Source of the DNA: Pseudoalteromonas prydzensis
Lineage (GTDB): Bacteria; Pseudomonadota; Gammaproteobacteria; Enterobacterales; Alteromonadaceae
Direction of reading: 5' to 3'
DNA length: 64,000 nucleotides
Assembly: GCF_011050055.1 (NCBI RefSeq)
Contig: NZ_DRGM01000037.1
Coordinates: 41,399-105,398, forward strand
The position numbers and the translations under genes were made by a program. How positions within the stretch are numbered: the stretch's first letter is position 1; each line of letters opens with the position of its first letter. A model generated the notes under the pieces. That model was not told the origin of the DNA, ran no database searches, and worked only from the letters and a program-made list of their open reading frames with translations. This document shows, piece after piece, positions 29,098 through 37,988 of this stretch.

Positions 29098-29625
29098 TTA
29101 TTGCATTACAAAGCCGGTAAACAACACCCGCTCGATTACTTTACTACCTTCTACGTCAGTTAACGCAGCTTGTACTTTATCAAGCGCTGCCACTCGTAGT
29201 GTTTCTTTTCCTTCACTGGTGCCGAGTTCATCGGCTGTCGTGGTTGAAAATACGCCAAGTAAGGTGCCTTCAATCAGTGGAATATGCTTTTTGGCAATTT
29301 CTTCATTGACATCACCACGTACCAACAATTGCACTTTAATTTGCACGATACGATCACGACTGGCGCCAGGGACATTAAAAATAAATGGTCGCGGCATAGC
29401 GACATACAAAGCACTGCCGACTTTTGCACCATCACCACTGGCAGTAGCGGGCTCTGATGCCGTAACTGATTCATCGGCAAGTGTTTCTGGTGCAGCATCA
29501 GAGCCTGACATCAAGAAAAACCAGGCTGCACCACCTATTACTAAAACGGCCGCTGCAATAATGATGATCCACTTCTTTTTATTTTTGCTACCGTCTTCAA
29601 TTTCTAAATTTGCTTCTTCAGCCAT
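29098..29625 (-). CDS. fliL: Flagellar basal body protein FliL
   Basis: Single-span membrane protein that surrounds and supports the stator. The N-terminal helix lies at about 18-39 (KKWIIIIAAAVLVIGGAAWFF). A variable linker leads to a periplasmic domain (about 75-175) with YVAMPRPFIFNVPG and the conserved C-terminal RVLFTGFVMQ. An AAGGA site precedes the ATG. Confidence 0.96.
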   Translation of the reverse strand: MAEEANLEIEDGSKNKKKWIIIIAAAVLVIGGAAWFFLMSGSDAAPETLADESVTASEPATASGDGAKVGSALYVAMPRPFIFNVPGASRDRIVQIKVQLLVRGDVNEEIAKKHIPLIEGTLLGVFSTTTADELGTSEGKETLRVAALDKVQAALTDVEGSKVIERVLFTGFVMQ

Positions 29626-29718
29626 GCCAATTTCCTTTATTCCTTGATAATAGCGATATTACGAGTGTCACTACACACCATCAAGTTATTTATTTTTATA
29701 GTCTTATAATAGCAGGTG

Positions 29719-31959
29719 TTAGGCATAGTAATCTATTGATGATGAAGATTGTTGCCCAGTTGCTCCTGATGGTTGCTGAGTTACGCTATCCTGCTGTTCA
29801 TTTTGTTGCTGACTTGCCGATTGACCTTGGCCATTTTGCTGTCCATCGGCACCGTGTTCAGCTTGGCTATTTCCTTGCTGAATACTACTTTCGCCTAATT
29901 CAATACCTTGTTGTGCTAGTAATTCACGTAATCGGGGTAATGATTGCTCAAGCGCTTCTTTGGCTTGTTGATTTTGCACAACAAAATTAATGTGTGCTTG
30001 CTCGGCATCACTACGAATACGAATTTGCATGCTGCCCATTTCTGGTGGGTCTAGACGTATTTCAGCTTCTTTATTGTTGATACTTAATAAAGCGCTCACT
30101 CGTTCTTGTAATAACTTAGCCGCGTCACTTTTCACAATATTCAACGCTTGCAATACCGTAGGGTCAAGGTTTACTTGTTTGGTTGCTGATGTAGGACTCG
30201 CTTGTTGAGCGTGCATTACTTGCATATCAGCCAGTGCTTGTTGATAACTTTGCTCACTACCTTCAGAAACCACCGTTGCTGTAAGTGCCGTTGTCAGCCC
30301 TGTAATTTGTCCAAACAACTGATTAACACGAGTCAAAGAGTTATCTCGAACTTGGCTTTGCTCTGTTTTAATACTTTCAGCAAATTGATCGCTTTTTAAA
30401 ACATTATCTTGCACTGCCAGTTTCACTTCTTGCTCTTTGCTCGCGACCTTTATAAATGTATCTTGTGCCACAGATACTTTATTATTTGTATCTGAAGTAG
30501 TGTTACGACTCGAGGTAGTCGCAGTGCTTGCTAAATTATCTGTCATTGACTGAACGGTCAATTGAGCTTTTGATTCAATCAGTTTTTCAGTACTCTCTGG
30601 CTGGGCTAATTCAGCAATAGCTGTATTGATCTGAGTTAATAAAGCCCCTTTGGGCTGCTCAGTGCTGACAAAATTTTGTAATTGCTGGCTTAATGCCTGT
30701 TTTTGCACAGGACTTAACAGCGAAATGTCTTTACTTAGTTGAGTTAGCTCTGCCGTGTTCATAGTCGCAACGGCCGTGCTAGGTTTTGCAACTTCTTTAC
30801 TATTAAGCTCTACAAATTCAGCCAGCATTTGTTTTAAATCAGTTACGTTAGCCCTTGTGGCACCTTGCTCACGGATAGCATTTACTTGTGTTTGCAACTG
30901 TTGCCGTTGCTCTGGTGTTAAGTTAACTAATAATGGATCTGCATTTTTTTGTCCTGCCGGTTGTTCACTCAGCAATAACTTGGTGCTCTGATCTAACGCT
31001 GCATCATTAGGTTTTGTAGTATTTTCAATGTGTTGTGCAGCAGCGTGTGCTGATGGCGCAGTATTAACCGGTTTTGTATTGCCTGCCTCACCCGCCATTA
31101 AAGCGGTTTTTATAGCCGCAGCAGCCTCTGTTAGCGATGCGCTTGCATCCCCCTTAATCAAACTGCTCTGCTCTGCTGCTTGTGATGCATAAGCACTTGG
31201 CTTTATTTTTTCACCACTGCTGTCTGCAACAACCTCTTTAACTAATGCAGAGCCTGATAATACAGGAGATTGCTGAGCCAGTACTTTATTCAGCGGCATA
31301 TCTTTTGTCAATTGTTCGTCTTTAGCTGGCTGTTTGTCTTTGACTGATTGCACGTCATCGATGATAGGTGTGACAGCGTCTCCACCAGCAGTATTCCCCT
31401 TGAGTTGCAACTGTTTATCAATGGCTTCTGCAACAACGGTTTTTTCTGTTAGCAGCGTCGCTTTTAGTTGCTTATCAACAGGCTCATCAGCCTCTAGTGG
31501 GGTGTCAATAATAGGGGTTACTTTGTCAATAGGACGCGGTGTTTTGAGCTCAATAAGTGTATCTGGGTCGATTGCTTCTTCTTGATAGCTACCAAATCGT
31601 GTTGTGAGTGCAGAATTTGTAGCTGACGTACTATTTACGCTGGTATCCATATTATTGGCTGCGGTGATCTGTGCGAGCATGGCATCACCGGAAATAGTCG
31701 CATCGCTTTCAGTGTCGGTTACTGTTTTTTCAGTTTTGCCCGCGACTACAACTACCTCGCTAGATGCGGCTGCAATGCTGCTATTAGGCTCTTTCACAGG
31801 GGATTCAACAGTATTACGCGCAGTTTGTAATTGACTAAAAAAATCAACACCTTGAGTGCTTTCATTATCTGTTGCTGCACTGCCTTTGGCACTGTCTTTT
31901 TTGTTTAACTGAACATCCTTATCAGTTGAGATAAACACTGAAAGATCACTAATAGCCAT
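29719..31959 (-). CDS. fliK: Flagellar hook-length control protein FliK
   Basis: Secreted ruler that measures the hook and triggers the FlhB switch. A long, low-complexity N-terminal and middle part rich in Gln, Ala, Ser and Thr (about 1-600) precedes the conserved C-terminal domain at about 620-700. That domain contains AEIRLDPPEMGSMQIRIR, INFVVQNQQAKEALEQSL and RLRELLAQQGIELGE. A Gln/Ser-rich tail follows. At 746 residues it is longer than the enteric protein, as often seen in Vibrionales and Alteromonadales. Confidence 0.95.
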   Translation of the reverse strand: MAISDLSVFISTDKDVQLNKKDSAKGSAATDNESTQGVDFFSQLQTARNTVESPVKEPNSSIAAASSEVVVVAGKTEKTVTDTESDATISGDAMLAQITAANNMDTSVNSTSATNSALTTRFGSYQEEAIDPDTLIELKTPRPIDKVTPIIDTPLEADEPVDKQLKATLLTEKTVVAEAIDKQLQLKGNTAGGDAVTPIIDDVQSVKDKQPAKDEQLTKDMPLNKVLAQQSPVLSGSALVKEVVADSSGEKIKPSAYASQAAEQSSLIKGDASASLTEAAAAIKTALMAGEAGNTKPVNTAPSAHAAAQHIENTTKPNDAALDQSTKLLLSEQPAGQKNADPLLVNLTPEQRQQLQTQVNAIREQGATRANVTDLKQMLAEFVELNSKEVAKPSTAVATMNTAELTQLSKDISLLSPVQKQALSQQLQNFVSTEQPKGALLTQINTAIAELAQPESTEKLIESKAQLTVQSMTDNLASTATTSSRNTTSDTNNKVSVAQDTFIKVASKEQEVKLAVQDNVLKSDQFAESIKTEQSQVRDNSLTRVNQLFGQITGLTTALTATVVSEGSEQSYQQALADMQVMHAQQASPTSATKQVNLDPTVLQALNIVKSDAAKLLQERVSALLSINNKEAEIRLDPPEMGSMQIRIRSDAEQAHINFVVQNQQAKEALEQSLPRLRELLAQQGIELGESSIQQGNSQAEHGADGQQNGQGQSASQQQNEQQDSVTQQPSGATGQQSSSSIDYYA

Positions 31960-31971
31960 AATTCACCTAGA

Positions 31972-32004
31972 TTAAAAGTGGCAATTTGCCGCCGCAAATT
32001 GCCA
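31972..32004 (-). terminator. Terminator-like hairpin in the fliK leader
   Basis: TGGCAATTTGC and GCAAATTGCCA form an 11-base perfect stem with a 4-base loop, followed on the minus strand by CTTTTAAT. It could end the fliE-fliJ transcript. However, it lies downstream of the fliK sigma-54 promoter, within the fliK leader and only about 12 bases before the fliK ATG region. Confidence 0.75.
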
Positions 32005-32029
32005 GAATAAATACTTCATGTATTAAATA

Positions 32030-32046
32030 AGCAAGTAATATGCCTA
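32030..32046 (-). promoter_or_regulatory. Sigma-54 promoter of the fliK operon
   Basis: On the minus strand TAGGCATATTACTTGCT has GG-N10-GC spacing with the consensus GGCA and TTGCT blocks. Transcription would start near 32019, about 60 bases before the fliK ATG. It would serve fliK through flhB. Confidence 0.7.
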
Positions 32047-32088
32047 GGCTGATTAGAATAAATAAATAATCCAACTTAGCGCAATGAA

Positions 32089-32535
32089 TTATAAACTGCG
32101 GTGTCTTTGGTAAAATTGATTTGCTGAAAATTCATCTAACATTTTCTGTTCATTCTTTTGTGCGATCACATTCGCTTTAAGCTGTTGTTTCTCTATTAAT
32201 TTAGCAACCGCTTTGGCTTTTATTTGCTGTTTCAGCCATAAGCTTTGCCGTTGTGAAACAACCTGTTTAGCAGTACTCACGGTATTAGCTTGTTGACGAA
32301 TGGCTTCTTCTATTTTGGCAATAAAAGCATGGTATTGACTAAACCCAGCACTACTTAAACCAGATTGTCCCTTCAAGTGTAATTGCTGAGTATACTCCAG
32401 CCTAAAGTTATTCAATCCCTGCAGCTTTTGTTGATTAACTTGCAAGTTTTGCTGCGCTTGCAAAAAATTCATCCGTAACGACTCTTCTTTATCGTTTTCT
32501 ATTTTTAGCAATAAATCGAGCTTATTATTCGCCAT
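32089..32535 (-). CDS. fliJ: Flagellar export chaperone FliJ
   Basis: Central stalk of the export ATPase, which also escorts chaperones to FlhA. The 148 residues are almost entirely an antiparallel coiled coil rich in Gln, Lys and Leu (NKLDLLLKIENDKEESLRMNFLQAQQNLQ). Sequence conservation is weak in this family. The assignment also rests on its place after fliI, with which it overlaps by one base. Confidence 0.92.
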   Translation of the reverse strand: MANNKLDLLLKIENDKEESLRMNFLQAQQNLQVNQQKLQGLNNFRLEYTQQLHLKGQSGLSSAGFSQYHAFIAKIEEAIRQQANTVSTAKQVVSQRQSLWLKQQIKAKAVAKLIEKQQLKANVIAQKNEQKMLDEFSANQFYQRHRSL

Positions 32536-33869
32536 TATGCTTGCCCTAATAATTGCGCGAGCCCTTGTAGGCCATCATCATAACTGATCACCTCTTTCAT
32601 ACCTTGTTGTAAAAAGGCATTCACTCTTGGCATCATATTGATTGCTTGATCAAGCATTTGGTCGGTGCCTTTTTGATAAGCCCCTAGCGTGATCATATCT
32701 TTATTTTGTTGGAACATTGAATACACTTGTTTTAGCACGCGGGCTTGCTGCATATGAGGCTCTGAAACAACTTGTGGCATCACCCGCGAAATCGATTTCT
32801 CTATGTCAATAGCAGGATAATGACCACTGTCTGCAAGCTCTCGTGATAACACGATATGACCGTCTAAAATGGCCCGCGCCGCATCGGCAATCGGATCTTG
32901 CATATCATCCCCTTCGCTAAGAACCGTAAAAAATGCCGTGATAGAGCCTTGTCCTTCGCCGCCATTACCAGCACGTTCCACCAGCGCAGGTAGTTTGGCA
33001 AATACTGAAGGCGGGTAGCCTTTGGTTGCTGGCGGCTCACCCACTGCTAGGGCTATTTCACGTTGTGCCATGGCATAACGCGTCACCGAATCAAGCAACA
33101 ATAGAACATTTAAACCTTGATCGCGAAAATATTCTGCAATAGTCACGGCACTTTCACAGCCTTTTAAACGCATCAAAGGGGAAGCATCGGCAGGTGCAGC
33201 AACAACCACTGAACGTTTACGTCCTTCCACCCCTAATATTTCTTCGATAAATTCTTTTACTTCACGACCACGTTCACCTACAAGGCCAACCACGATAACA
33301 TCTGCTTCGGAGCCGCGGGTCATCATGCCCAATAATACTGATTTACCCACACCAGATCCTGCAAATAAACCCATGCGCTGGCCTTGACCAACAGTGATCA
33401 CTGAATTAATCGCGCGCACACCAACATCCATCGGTTGAGTGATTGGTCGTCGTGATAACGGGTTAATGGTGTTTTGCGCAAATTTTAAATAATGCTCAGC
33501 CTTGATTGCCCCAAGACCATCAAGTGGACGACCTAGCCCATCAACTACGCGGCCAAGTAAACACATGCCTACAGGCAATCCCGTGTCGTTCACTTGTGGG
33601 ATCACCCGTGCGCCAGGCAGTACACCTGAAATATGATCGTTGGGCATTAAATACAATGTTTGATCGTTAAAGCCAACAATTTCGGCATCAACAAAACCAT
33701 GCATAGTCTCAATTTTACATTGACTACCCACCGGCGCGCGTAATCCTTTCGCCTCTAAGGTTAACCCCACAACGCGGGTTAAAATTCCTGCCACTGCGGG
33801 TGTCGGCCGATGAATATGCTGTTGATACTGTTGTAAGCGTTCACTTAATGGACGAGGTTGAGAGCTCAT
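32535..33869 (-). CDS. fliI: Flagellar export ATPase FliI
   Basis: Hexameric ATPase of the export apparatus, related to the F1 beta subunit. Walker A is at residues 169-177 ([12 protein letters not shown]). Walker B lies in [39 protein letters not shown], a stretch that is a hallmark of the family. The length of 444 residues is normal. Confidence 0.97.
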   Translation of the reverse strand: MSSQPRPLSERLQQYQQHIHRPTPAVAGILTRVVGLTLEAKGLRAPVGSQCKIETMHGFVDAEIVGFNDQTLYLMPNDHISGVLPGARVIPQVNDTGLPVGMCLLGRVVDGLGRPLDGLGAIKAEHYLKFAQNTINPLSRRPITQPMDVGVRAINSVITVGQGQRMGLFAGSGVGKSVLLGMMTRGSEADVIVVGLVGERGREVKEFIEEILGVEGRKRSVVVAAPADASPLMRLKGCESAVTIAEYFRDQGLNVLLLLDSVTRYAMAQREIALAVGEPPATKGYPPSVFAKLPALVERAGNGGEGQGSITAFFTVLSEGDDMQDPIADAARAILDGHIVLSRELADSGHYPAIDIEKSISRVMPQVVSEPHMQQARVLKQVYSMFQQNKDMITLGAYQKGTDQMLDQAINMMPRVNAFLQQGMKEVISYDDGLQGLAQLLGQA

Positions 33870-33887
33870 TGCAAACCAAAAATAACG

Positions 33888-34706
33888 TTAGATACCACTA
33901 CTATGCAAAAAGCTATCCAATGTTTCTTTGACGCGGGTTTTGATGGTCATATCAATGGATGATTGTGGGGTTTTCACTTGGCAGCCACCACGCTCTAACG
34001 TAGGCTCTGGTACCAATTGCCAGTGATTATCTGTCAACGCAGCGTCACCATAACTGTTTTTTACCAGCTCGATATCTTCAGGGTGTAAATGAATACGCAC
34101 ACTTTGCTGCTCGCTAGCTAATACATCAATACATTGCTTTAAGCTTTGCAAAACAATCTCTGGTGAGGTTTTGATTTCTTGGTAAACAAGCGCTTCAGTC
34201 AGCATAACGGTTAACTGAACTAGCTGCTTTTCAGCGTCATCATCCACTTTTGCAAGCGGTGCTGACAAGCTATCTAACAATGCTTTTAGACTAGTTAGCT
34301 GTTCTTCAATCAGTGGTTTTACATCTTCTTGGCCTTGTGTTTTGCCAAGCTCAATACCTTCTTTATAGCCGGCTTCTTTGCCTTCCCCGACGCCTTTTTC
34401 AAAGCCATCAATATAACCTTGTTCGTGGCCTTGTTTTAAGCCTTCTTCATAAGCATCTTGGCGAATGCGTTCCAGCTCTGCCATCGTTAACGAAGGCAGC
34501 TCTGGCTCTTCAGGCTCCAAATCTTCTGCGCTTTGTTCAAGCTCTTTACGATATAAATCCGCCAGTGGTGTGCCAAACGCCGTTGAGCGACCAGCAAATT
34601 TTCGGGTGTCTTGTGTGACATCTGGAATTGGCCAGTTTTCTAATAATTCATCAACCGCTTCACTAGCACGTAAAGGACGGCCTTGATATTTGATAGGTTT
34701 GGTCAT
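33888..34706 (-). CDS. fliH: Flagellar export ATPase regulator FliH
   Basis: Holds FliI at the C-ring and forms the peripheral stalk. It has a variable N-terminus and a run of glycine-spaced helix repeats (about 88-130: EGLKQGHEQGYIDGFEKG and similar GxxxG units) typical of FliH. A C-terminal domain resembling the F1 delta subunit follows (VRIHLHPEDIELV, ERGGCQVKTPQSSIDMTI). It is 272 residues. Confidence 0.95.
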   Translation of the reverse strand: MTKPIKYQGRPLRASEAVDELLENWPIPDVTQDTRKFAGRSTAFGTPLADLYRKELEQSAEDLEPEEPELPSLTMAELERIRQDAYEEGLKQGHEQGYIDGFEKGVGEGKEAGYKEGIELGKTQGQEDVKPLIEEQLTSLKALLDSLSAPLAKVDDDAEKQLVQLTVMLTEALVYQEIKTSPEIVLQSLKQCIDVLASEQQSVRIHLHPEDIELVKNSYGDAALTDNHWQLVPEPTLERGGCQVKTPQSSIDMTIKTRVKETLDSFLHSSGI

Positions 34707-34709
34707 GGT

Positions 34710-35750
34710 TTACAAGAACTCCTCACCACCACCACCACCAAGCATAATTTCACCTGAATCAGCGAGACGGCGTGCCGTAGATAAGATTTCTTTTTGCGCC
34801 GCTTCTACTTCACTAATACGCACCGGTGCCATCGCTTCAAGATCGTCAGCCAGTAATTCGGCGGCACGTTTTGACATATTGCTGAGAATTTTTTCTTTCA
34901 ATGCATCATCAGTGCCTTTGATTGCTTTCATCAACACATCTTGCTGGACTTCGCGCAAGATAGCTTGAATACCACGATCGTCTACATCCATTAAGTTTTC
35001 AAATACAAACATCAGATCTTGAATCTGTTGCGACATTTCTTCGTCATGCTCACGGATTGAATCCATTAACTGACCTTCAATATTGGTATCAAGGTAGTTC
35101 ATAATATCTGCCGCTGCTTTTAAGCCGCCCATTTTTGCAGCTTGCGCGCCAGCTTGTCCGGCAAATTGTTTTTCCATGATCTCGTTCAACTCTTGCAAGG
35201 CTGCTGGTTGCACTTCTTCAAGGTTGGCAATTCGCATGGTTAAATCTAAGCGTACTTTTTCAGGAAATTGCGCCAAAATTTCGGCCGATTGCTCAGGCTC
35301 TAGGTACGATAAAACAATGGTTTGAATTTGTGGATGCTCGTTGCGAATAATATTAGCAACTTGTTTTGAATCCATCCATTTTAGTGAATCAAGGCCTTTT
35401 GCCCCAGACCCCATCACAATTTGGTCAATTAAGCTTGCCGCTTTGTCTTCACCAAGTGCTGCGGTTAAGGCTTTTTTGATAAAGTCTTCCGATTGGAAAC
35501 CAATCGTACTAAAGCTTTGTATTTGTTCTATAAACAAGTTATGAACAGCGCTTATTTTGGCTTGCGATAGATCATCTATCGCCGCCATTGCCATACCCAC
35601 TTTTTGCACCTGTTTAGGTTCAAGGTGCTTGAGTATTTGCGCTGCATCTTCTTCTGATAAGCTAAGCAGTAAGATTGCGGCTTTATCTACACCGTCTAAT
35701 TTATCAACATCAAACGCTACTGGCAGTTGTTTTTGTTCTTGATCAGTCAT
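34710..35750 (-). CDS. fliG: Flagellar motor switch protein FliG
   Basis: C-ring protein that receives torque from the stator. The N-terminal FliF-binding domain starts KLDGVDKAAILLLSLSEEDAA. The middle domain has the EHPQIQTIVLSYL segment. The C-terminal torque helix carries the charged residues in DDRGIQAILREVQ and LKEKILSNMSKRAAELLADDLE. The start overlaps fliF by eight bases. Length 346 residues; the extreme C-terminus is glycine-rich. Confidence 0.97.
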   Translation of the reverse strand: MTDQEQKQLPVAFDVDKLDGVDKAAILLLSLSEEDAAQILKHLEPKQVQKVGMAMAAIDDLSQAKISAVHNLFIEQIQSFSTIGFQSEDFIKKALTAALGEDKAASLIDQIVMGSGAKGLDSLKWMDSKQVANIIRNEHPQIQTIVLSYLEPEQSAEILAQFPEKVRLDLTMRIANLEEVQPAALQELNEIMEKQFAGQAGAQAAKMGGLKAAADIMNYLDTNIEGQLMDSIREHDEEMSQQIQDLMFVFENLMDVDDRGIQAILREVQQDVLMKAIKGTDDALKEKILSNMSKRAAELLADDLEAMAPVRISEVEAAQKEILSTARRLADSGEIMLGGGGGEEFL

Positions 35751-37458
35751 CTTCAGTTAACCACGCTTTCACAACTTGTGAGGAGAGTTCCGGTTCATTC
35801 GCGACCAAGGCGCGAACGGCTTTCAATAAGTCTTCATCGCCATGTAAGTCTGGTAACTGTAGTGTACCATCACTTGAGAAGCCAACCGAAGCAGAATCAA
35901 AATCTTTATTTAGCATATCTAGGGTGTTATCACCAATATCAACACCAGAGCTCAGGGCATCATCATCATATTCTTCAAGGGTGTCATCTGGGTAAATTAG
36001 GCGTTTCAGCATAGGTTTAACCACCGCCATAATCAGCACTATGATAACCAGCGCACCAAGTACTAAACGCACTACTTTCATAAACCAGTTTTGTTCCCAT
36101 AACGGCACTTCAATTGCTAAGTCCATGGGTTCACGTACAAATGGCACTGTTACAACTTCTAAGGCATCACCACGTTGTAAGTCAAAGCCCACACCGCCTT
36201 GTAGTAAACGCCGAATATTTGACAAGGCTTCCACAGAACGCGGTGCCATGGTGGTTTCACCATTTTCACCTACTGTTGCCAGATAATCTACCGCCACCGA
36301 CACACTAATACGGCGGATCACACCACTTTGCTGACGCTTATGGGAAATAGTGGTATCAAGTTCATAATTTCGCGTTGCTTCTTTGTGGCTGCGACTTGGT
36401 GATGACGCTGTGCCTGCACCACCTTGCCCTGCCACTTCAGGAATATTTGAGTCAAGAGGTGGTTGGTTAGTTAACGCACCAGGAATACCGATGGCTAAAC
36501 CACCGATGTTGTTTTCTTCAAAGGTGGTCTCGCTGCGTACCGCGGGTAAATCAGGGTTGTAGCGTTTTTGGGTTTCTTCAATTGCACTAAAGTCCATACT
36601 TAAATCAACTTGTGCCGTGTAATTACCTAAGCCCAGTACAGGAATGAGGATGCTGTCTATTTTTTCTAAATATTCTTGTTCACGTTTACGTTCAACTTCG
36701 TATTCTTTACGTGAGCGTGAGGCTAATAGACTTTGTGAACCTGAGTTTAGTAGACGGCCGTTTTGATCTGTTACAGTCACTCGTGACGGCTCTAAGCCTT
36801 GCACTGCTGAGCCTATGATATCAACAATAGCGTCGACTTCTTCACTGCCGAGCATACGGCCATTTCTTAAGGTTAATACCACGGTGGCTGATGGTTTTTT
36901 CTCACGACGAGCAAATACATTTTCTTTTGGAATAGCTAACAAGACTTTGGCACGCGTGACATTTTGTAATTCTTCGATGGTACGAGCAAGTTGTTGCTCA
37001 CGACCATGTTTTAGCCGCTCACGCTCTAAGCGTTGGCTAACACCAAAACCCATATCTTGCATAATAATATCAGTGCCAGAGCTGGGTGCTTGCTCAATAC
37101 CCTCACGAGTCATCAGCAATTTAATATTTTGATATTCGCCCTCTGCAACAGATACCACATTACCATCAAGTTGATAATCTATCTTTTGTGCATCTAAAAA
37201 GTCGAGCGTTTGAATAAGCTCTTCCGTCGGCATTTTTCCAAGTGGCCGCATATCAGGCTGACGAGCCCAAATAATCACGAAGATTGCAATCGCTAAACAA
37301 ATAGCTAACGCAATGACCAAAGTGACTTGACGCAATACATCAACGCCGTTTAATGCACTTAAATAGCCTGACTTTTGTTCTTGTTGATCGTCGTTATCAG
37401 TTTGGTCGATACCGCCGCCGGCCAAAGCAAGATCGGTTGATTGATTAGATTGCGCCAC
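35743..37458 (-). CDS. fliF: Flagellar MS-ring protein FliF
   Basis: Builds the MS ring, the first structure of the basal body. Membrane helices lie at about 48-66 and 455-475. The periplasmic ring-building motifs include LLMTREGIEQAPSSGTDIIMQDMGFGVSQRLE and RAKVLLAIPKENVFARREKKPSATVVL. The acidic C-terminal tail (PELSSQVVKAWLTEDD) binds FliG. At 571 residues it is typical. Confidence 0.97.
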   Translation of the reverse strand: MAQSNQSTDLALAGGGIDQTDNDDQQEQKSGYLSALNGVDVLRQVTLVIALAICLAIAIFVIIWARQPDMRPLGKMPTEELIQTLDFLDAQKIDYQLDGNVVSVAEGEYQNIKLLMTREGIEQAPSSGTDIIMQDMGFGVSQRLERERLKHGREQQLARTIEELQNVTRAKVLLAIPKENVFARREKKPSATVVLTLRNGRMLGSEEVDAIVDIIGSAVQGLEPSRVTVTDQNGRLLNSGSQSLLASRSRKEYEVERKREQEYLEKIDSILIPVLGLGNYTAQVDLSMDFSAIEETQKRYNPDLPAVRSETTFEENNIGGLAIGIPGALTNQPPLDSNIPEVAGQGGAGTASSPSRSHKEATRNYELDTTISHKRQQSGVIRRISVSVAVDYLATVGENGETTMAPRSVEALSNIRRLLQGGVGFDLQRGDALEVVTVPFVREPMDLAIEVPLWEQNWFMKVVRLVLGALVIIVLIMAVVKPMLKRLIYPDDTLEEYDDDALSSGVDIGDNTLDMLNKDFDSASVGFSSDGTLQLPDLHGDEDLLKAVRALVANEPELSSQVVKAWLTEDD

Positions 37459-37478
37459 AATAATTCTCCACTACCCAG

Positions 37479-37811
37479 TTAAACAGGCATGTTCATGATT
37501 TCTTTATAGGCTTCTACAAGTTTGTTACGAACTTGCACAGTTGCTTCAAAGGCCACAGACGATTTTTGTGATGCGATCATCGCATCCGCTAATGACACAT
37601 TGCGGTCGCCCATTTCTACCGCTGTTACTTTTTGTTTCGCATCAGCTTGAAGGCCATTAACGGTATTGAGTGCATCACTTAACAAATCACCAAATTGGGC
37701 GCTTGAAGTTGGCTGAGCCTGCGTTGGTAAGTTATTGGCTTGATTACTACGGCCAGCTTCGAGAGCCATAGATTGCATTTCTTGAAATAATGCGCTGTTT
37801 TGAATTTTCAT
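37479..37811 (-). CDS. fliE: Flagellar basal body protein FliE
   Basis: Joins the MS ring to the rod and is the first exported subunit. The 110 residues end in the conserved MIASQKSSVAFEATVQVRNKLVEAYKEIMNMPV helix. It is the first gene of the fliE-fliJ operon and lies about 40 bases downstream of a near-perfect sigma-54 promoter. Confidence 0.96.
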   Translation of the reverse strand: MKIQNSALFQEMQSMALEAGRSNQANNLPTQAQPTSSAQFGDLLSDALNTVNGLQADAKQKVTAVEMGDRNVSLADAMIASQKSSVAFEATVQVRNKLVEAYKEIMNMPV

Positions 37812-37850
37812 AATTGTCTCTGACGATGCAGTTTACTAATAACTTAATAA

Positions 37851-37867
37851 AGCACAAACCGTGCCAA
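37851..37867 (-). promoter_or_regulatory. Sigma-54 promoter of the fliE operon
   Basis: On the minus strand TTGGCACGGTTTGTGCT has the full TTGGCACG minus-24 block and TGCT at minus-12, with the required 10 bases between GG and GC. The predicted start is near 37839, about 28 bases before fliE. Confidence 0.85.
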
Positions 37868-37909
37868 CTAACAAATCACTAAATATCAATAAGTTGAATT
37901 GAATTTTGG

Positions 37910-37927
37910 TTGTCAGAGTTTTGACAA
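37910..37927 (-). promoter_or_regulatory. FleQ/FlrA-like box upstream of fliE
   Basis: The dyad TTGTCA-N6-TGACAA contains GTCAAAACTCTGAC on the minus strand. This fits the 14-base FleQ box GTCA-N6-TGAC in both arms. It lies 43-60 bases upstream of the sigma-54 minus-24 element, a fitting place for an enhancer-binding protein. Confidence 0.55.
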
Positions 37928-37928
37928 G

Positions 37929-37955
37929 TTTACGCCCAGCAAGGCTGAGCGTAAA
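37929..37955 (-). terminator. Hairpin downstream of flrC
   Basis: TTTACGC-C-CAGC and GCTG-A-GCGTAAA form a strong stem with a 3-base loop in the 177-base gap between flrC and fliE. The T-run on the minus strand is poor, so it is a probable but not classical terminator for flrBC. Confidence 0.55.
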
Positions 37956-37988
37956 TTAAATAACAAAAGGAAAACAGAGTATTGAGGT

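Noticed and set aside
28739..29647. A 302-codon open frame on the plus strand antisense to fliM and fliL
   Set aside because: It lies wholly opposite two clearly conserved genes, has no recognisable domain, and its composition is that of an antisense shadow.
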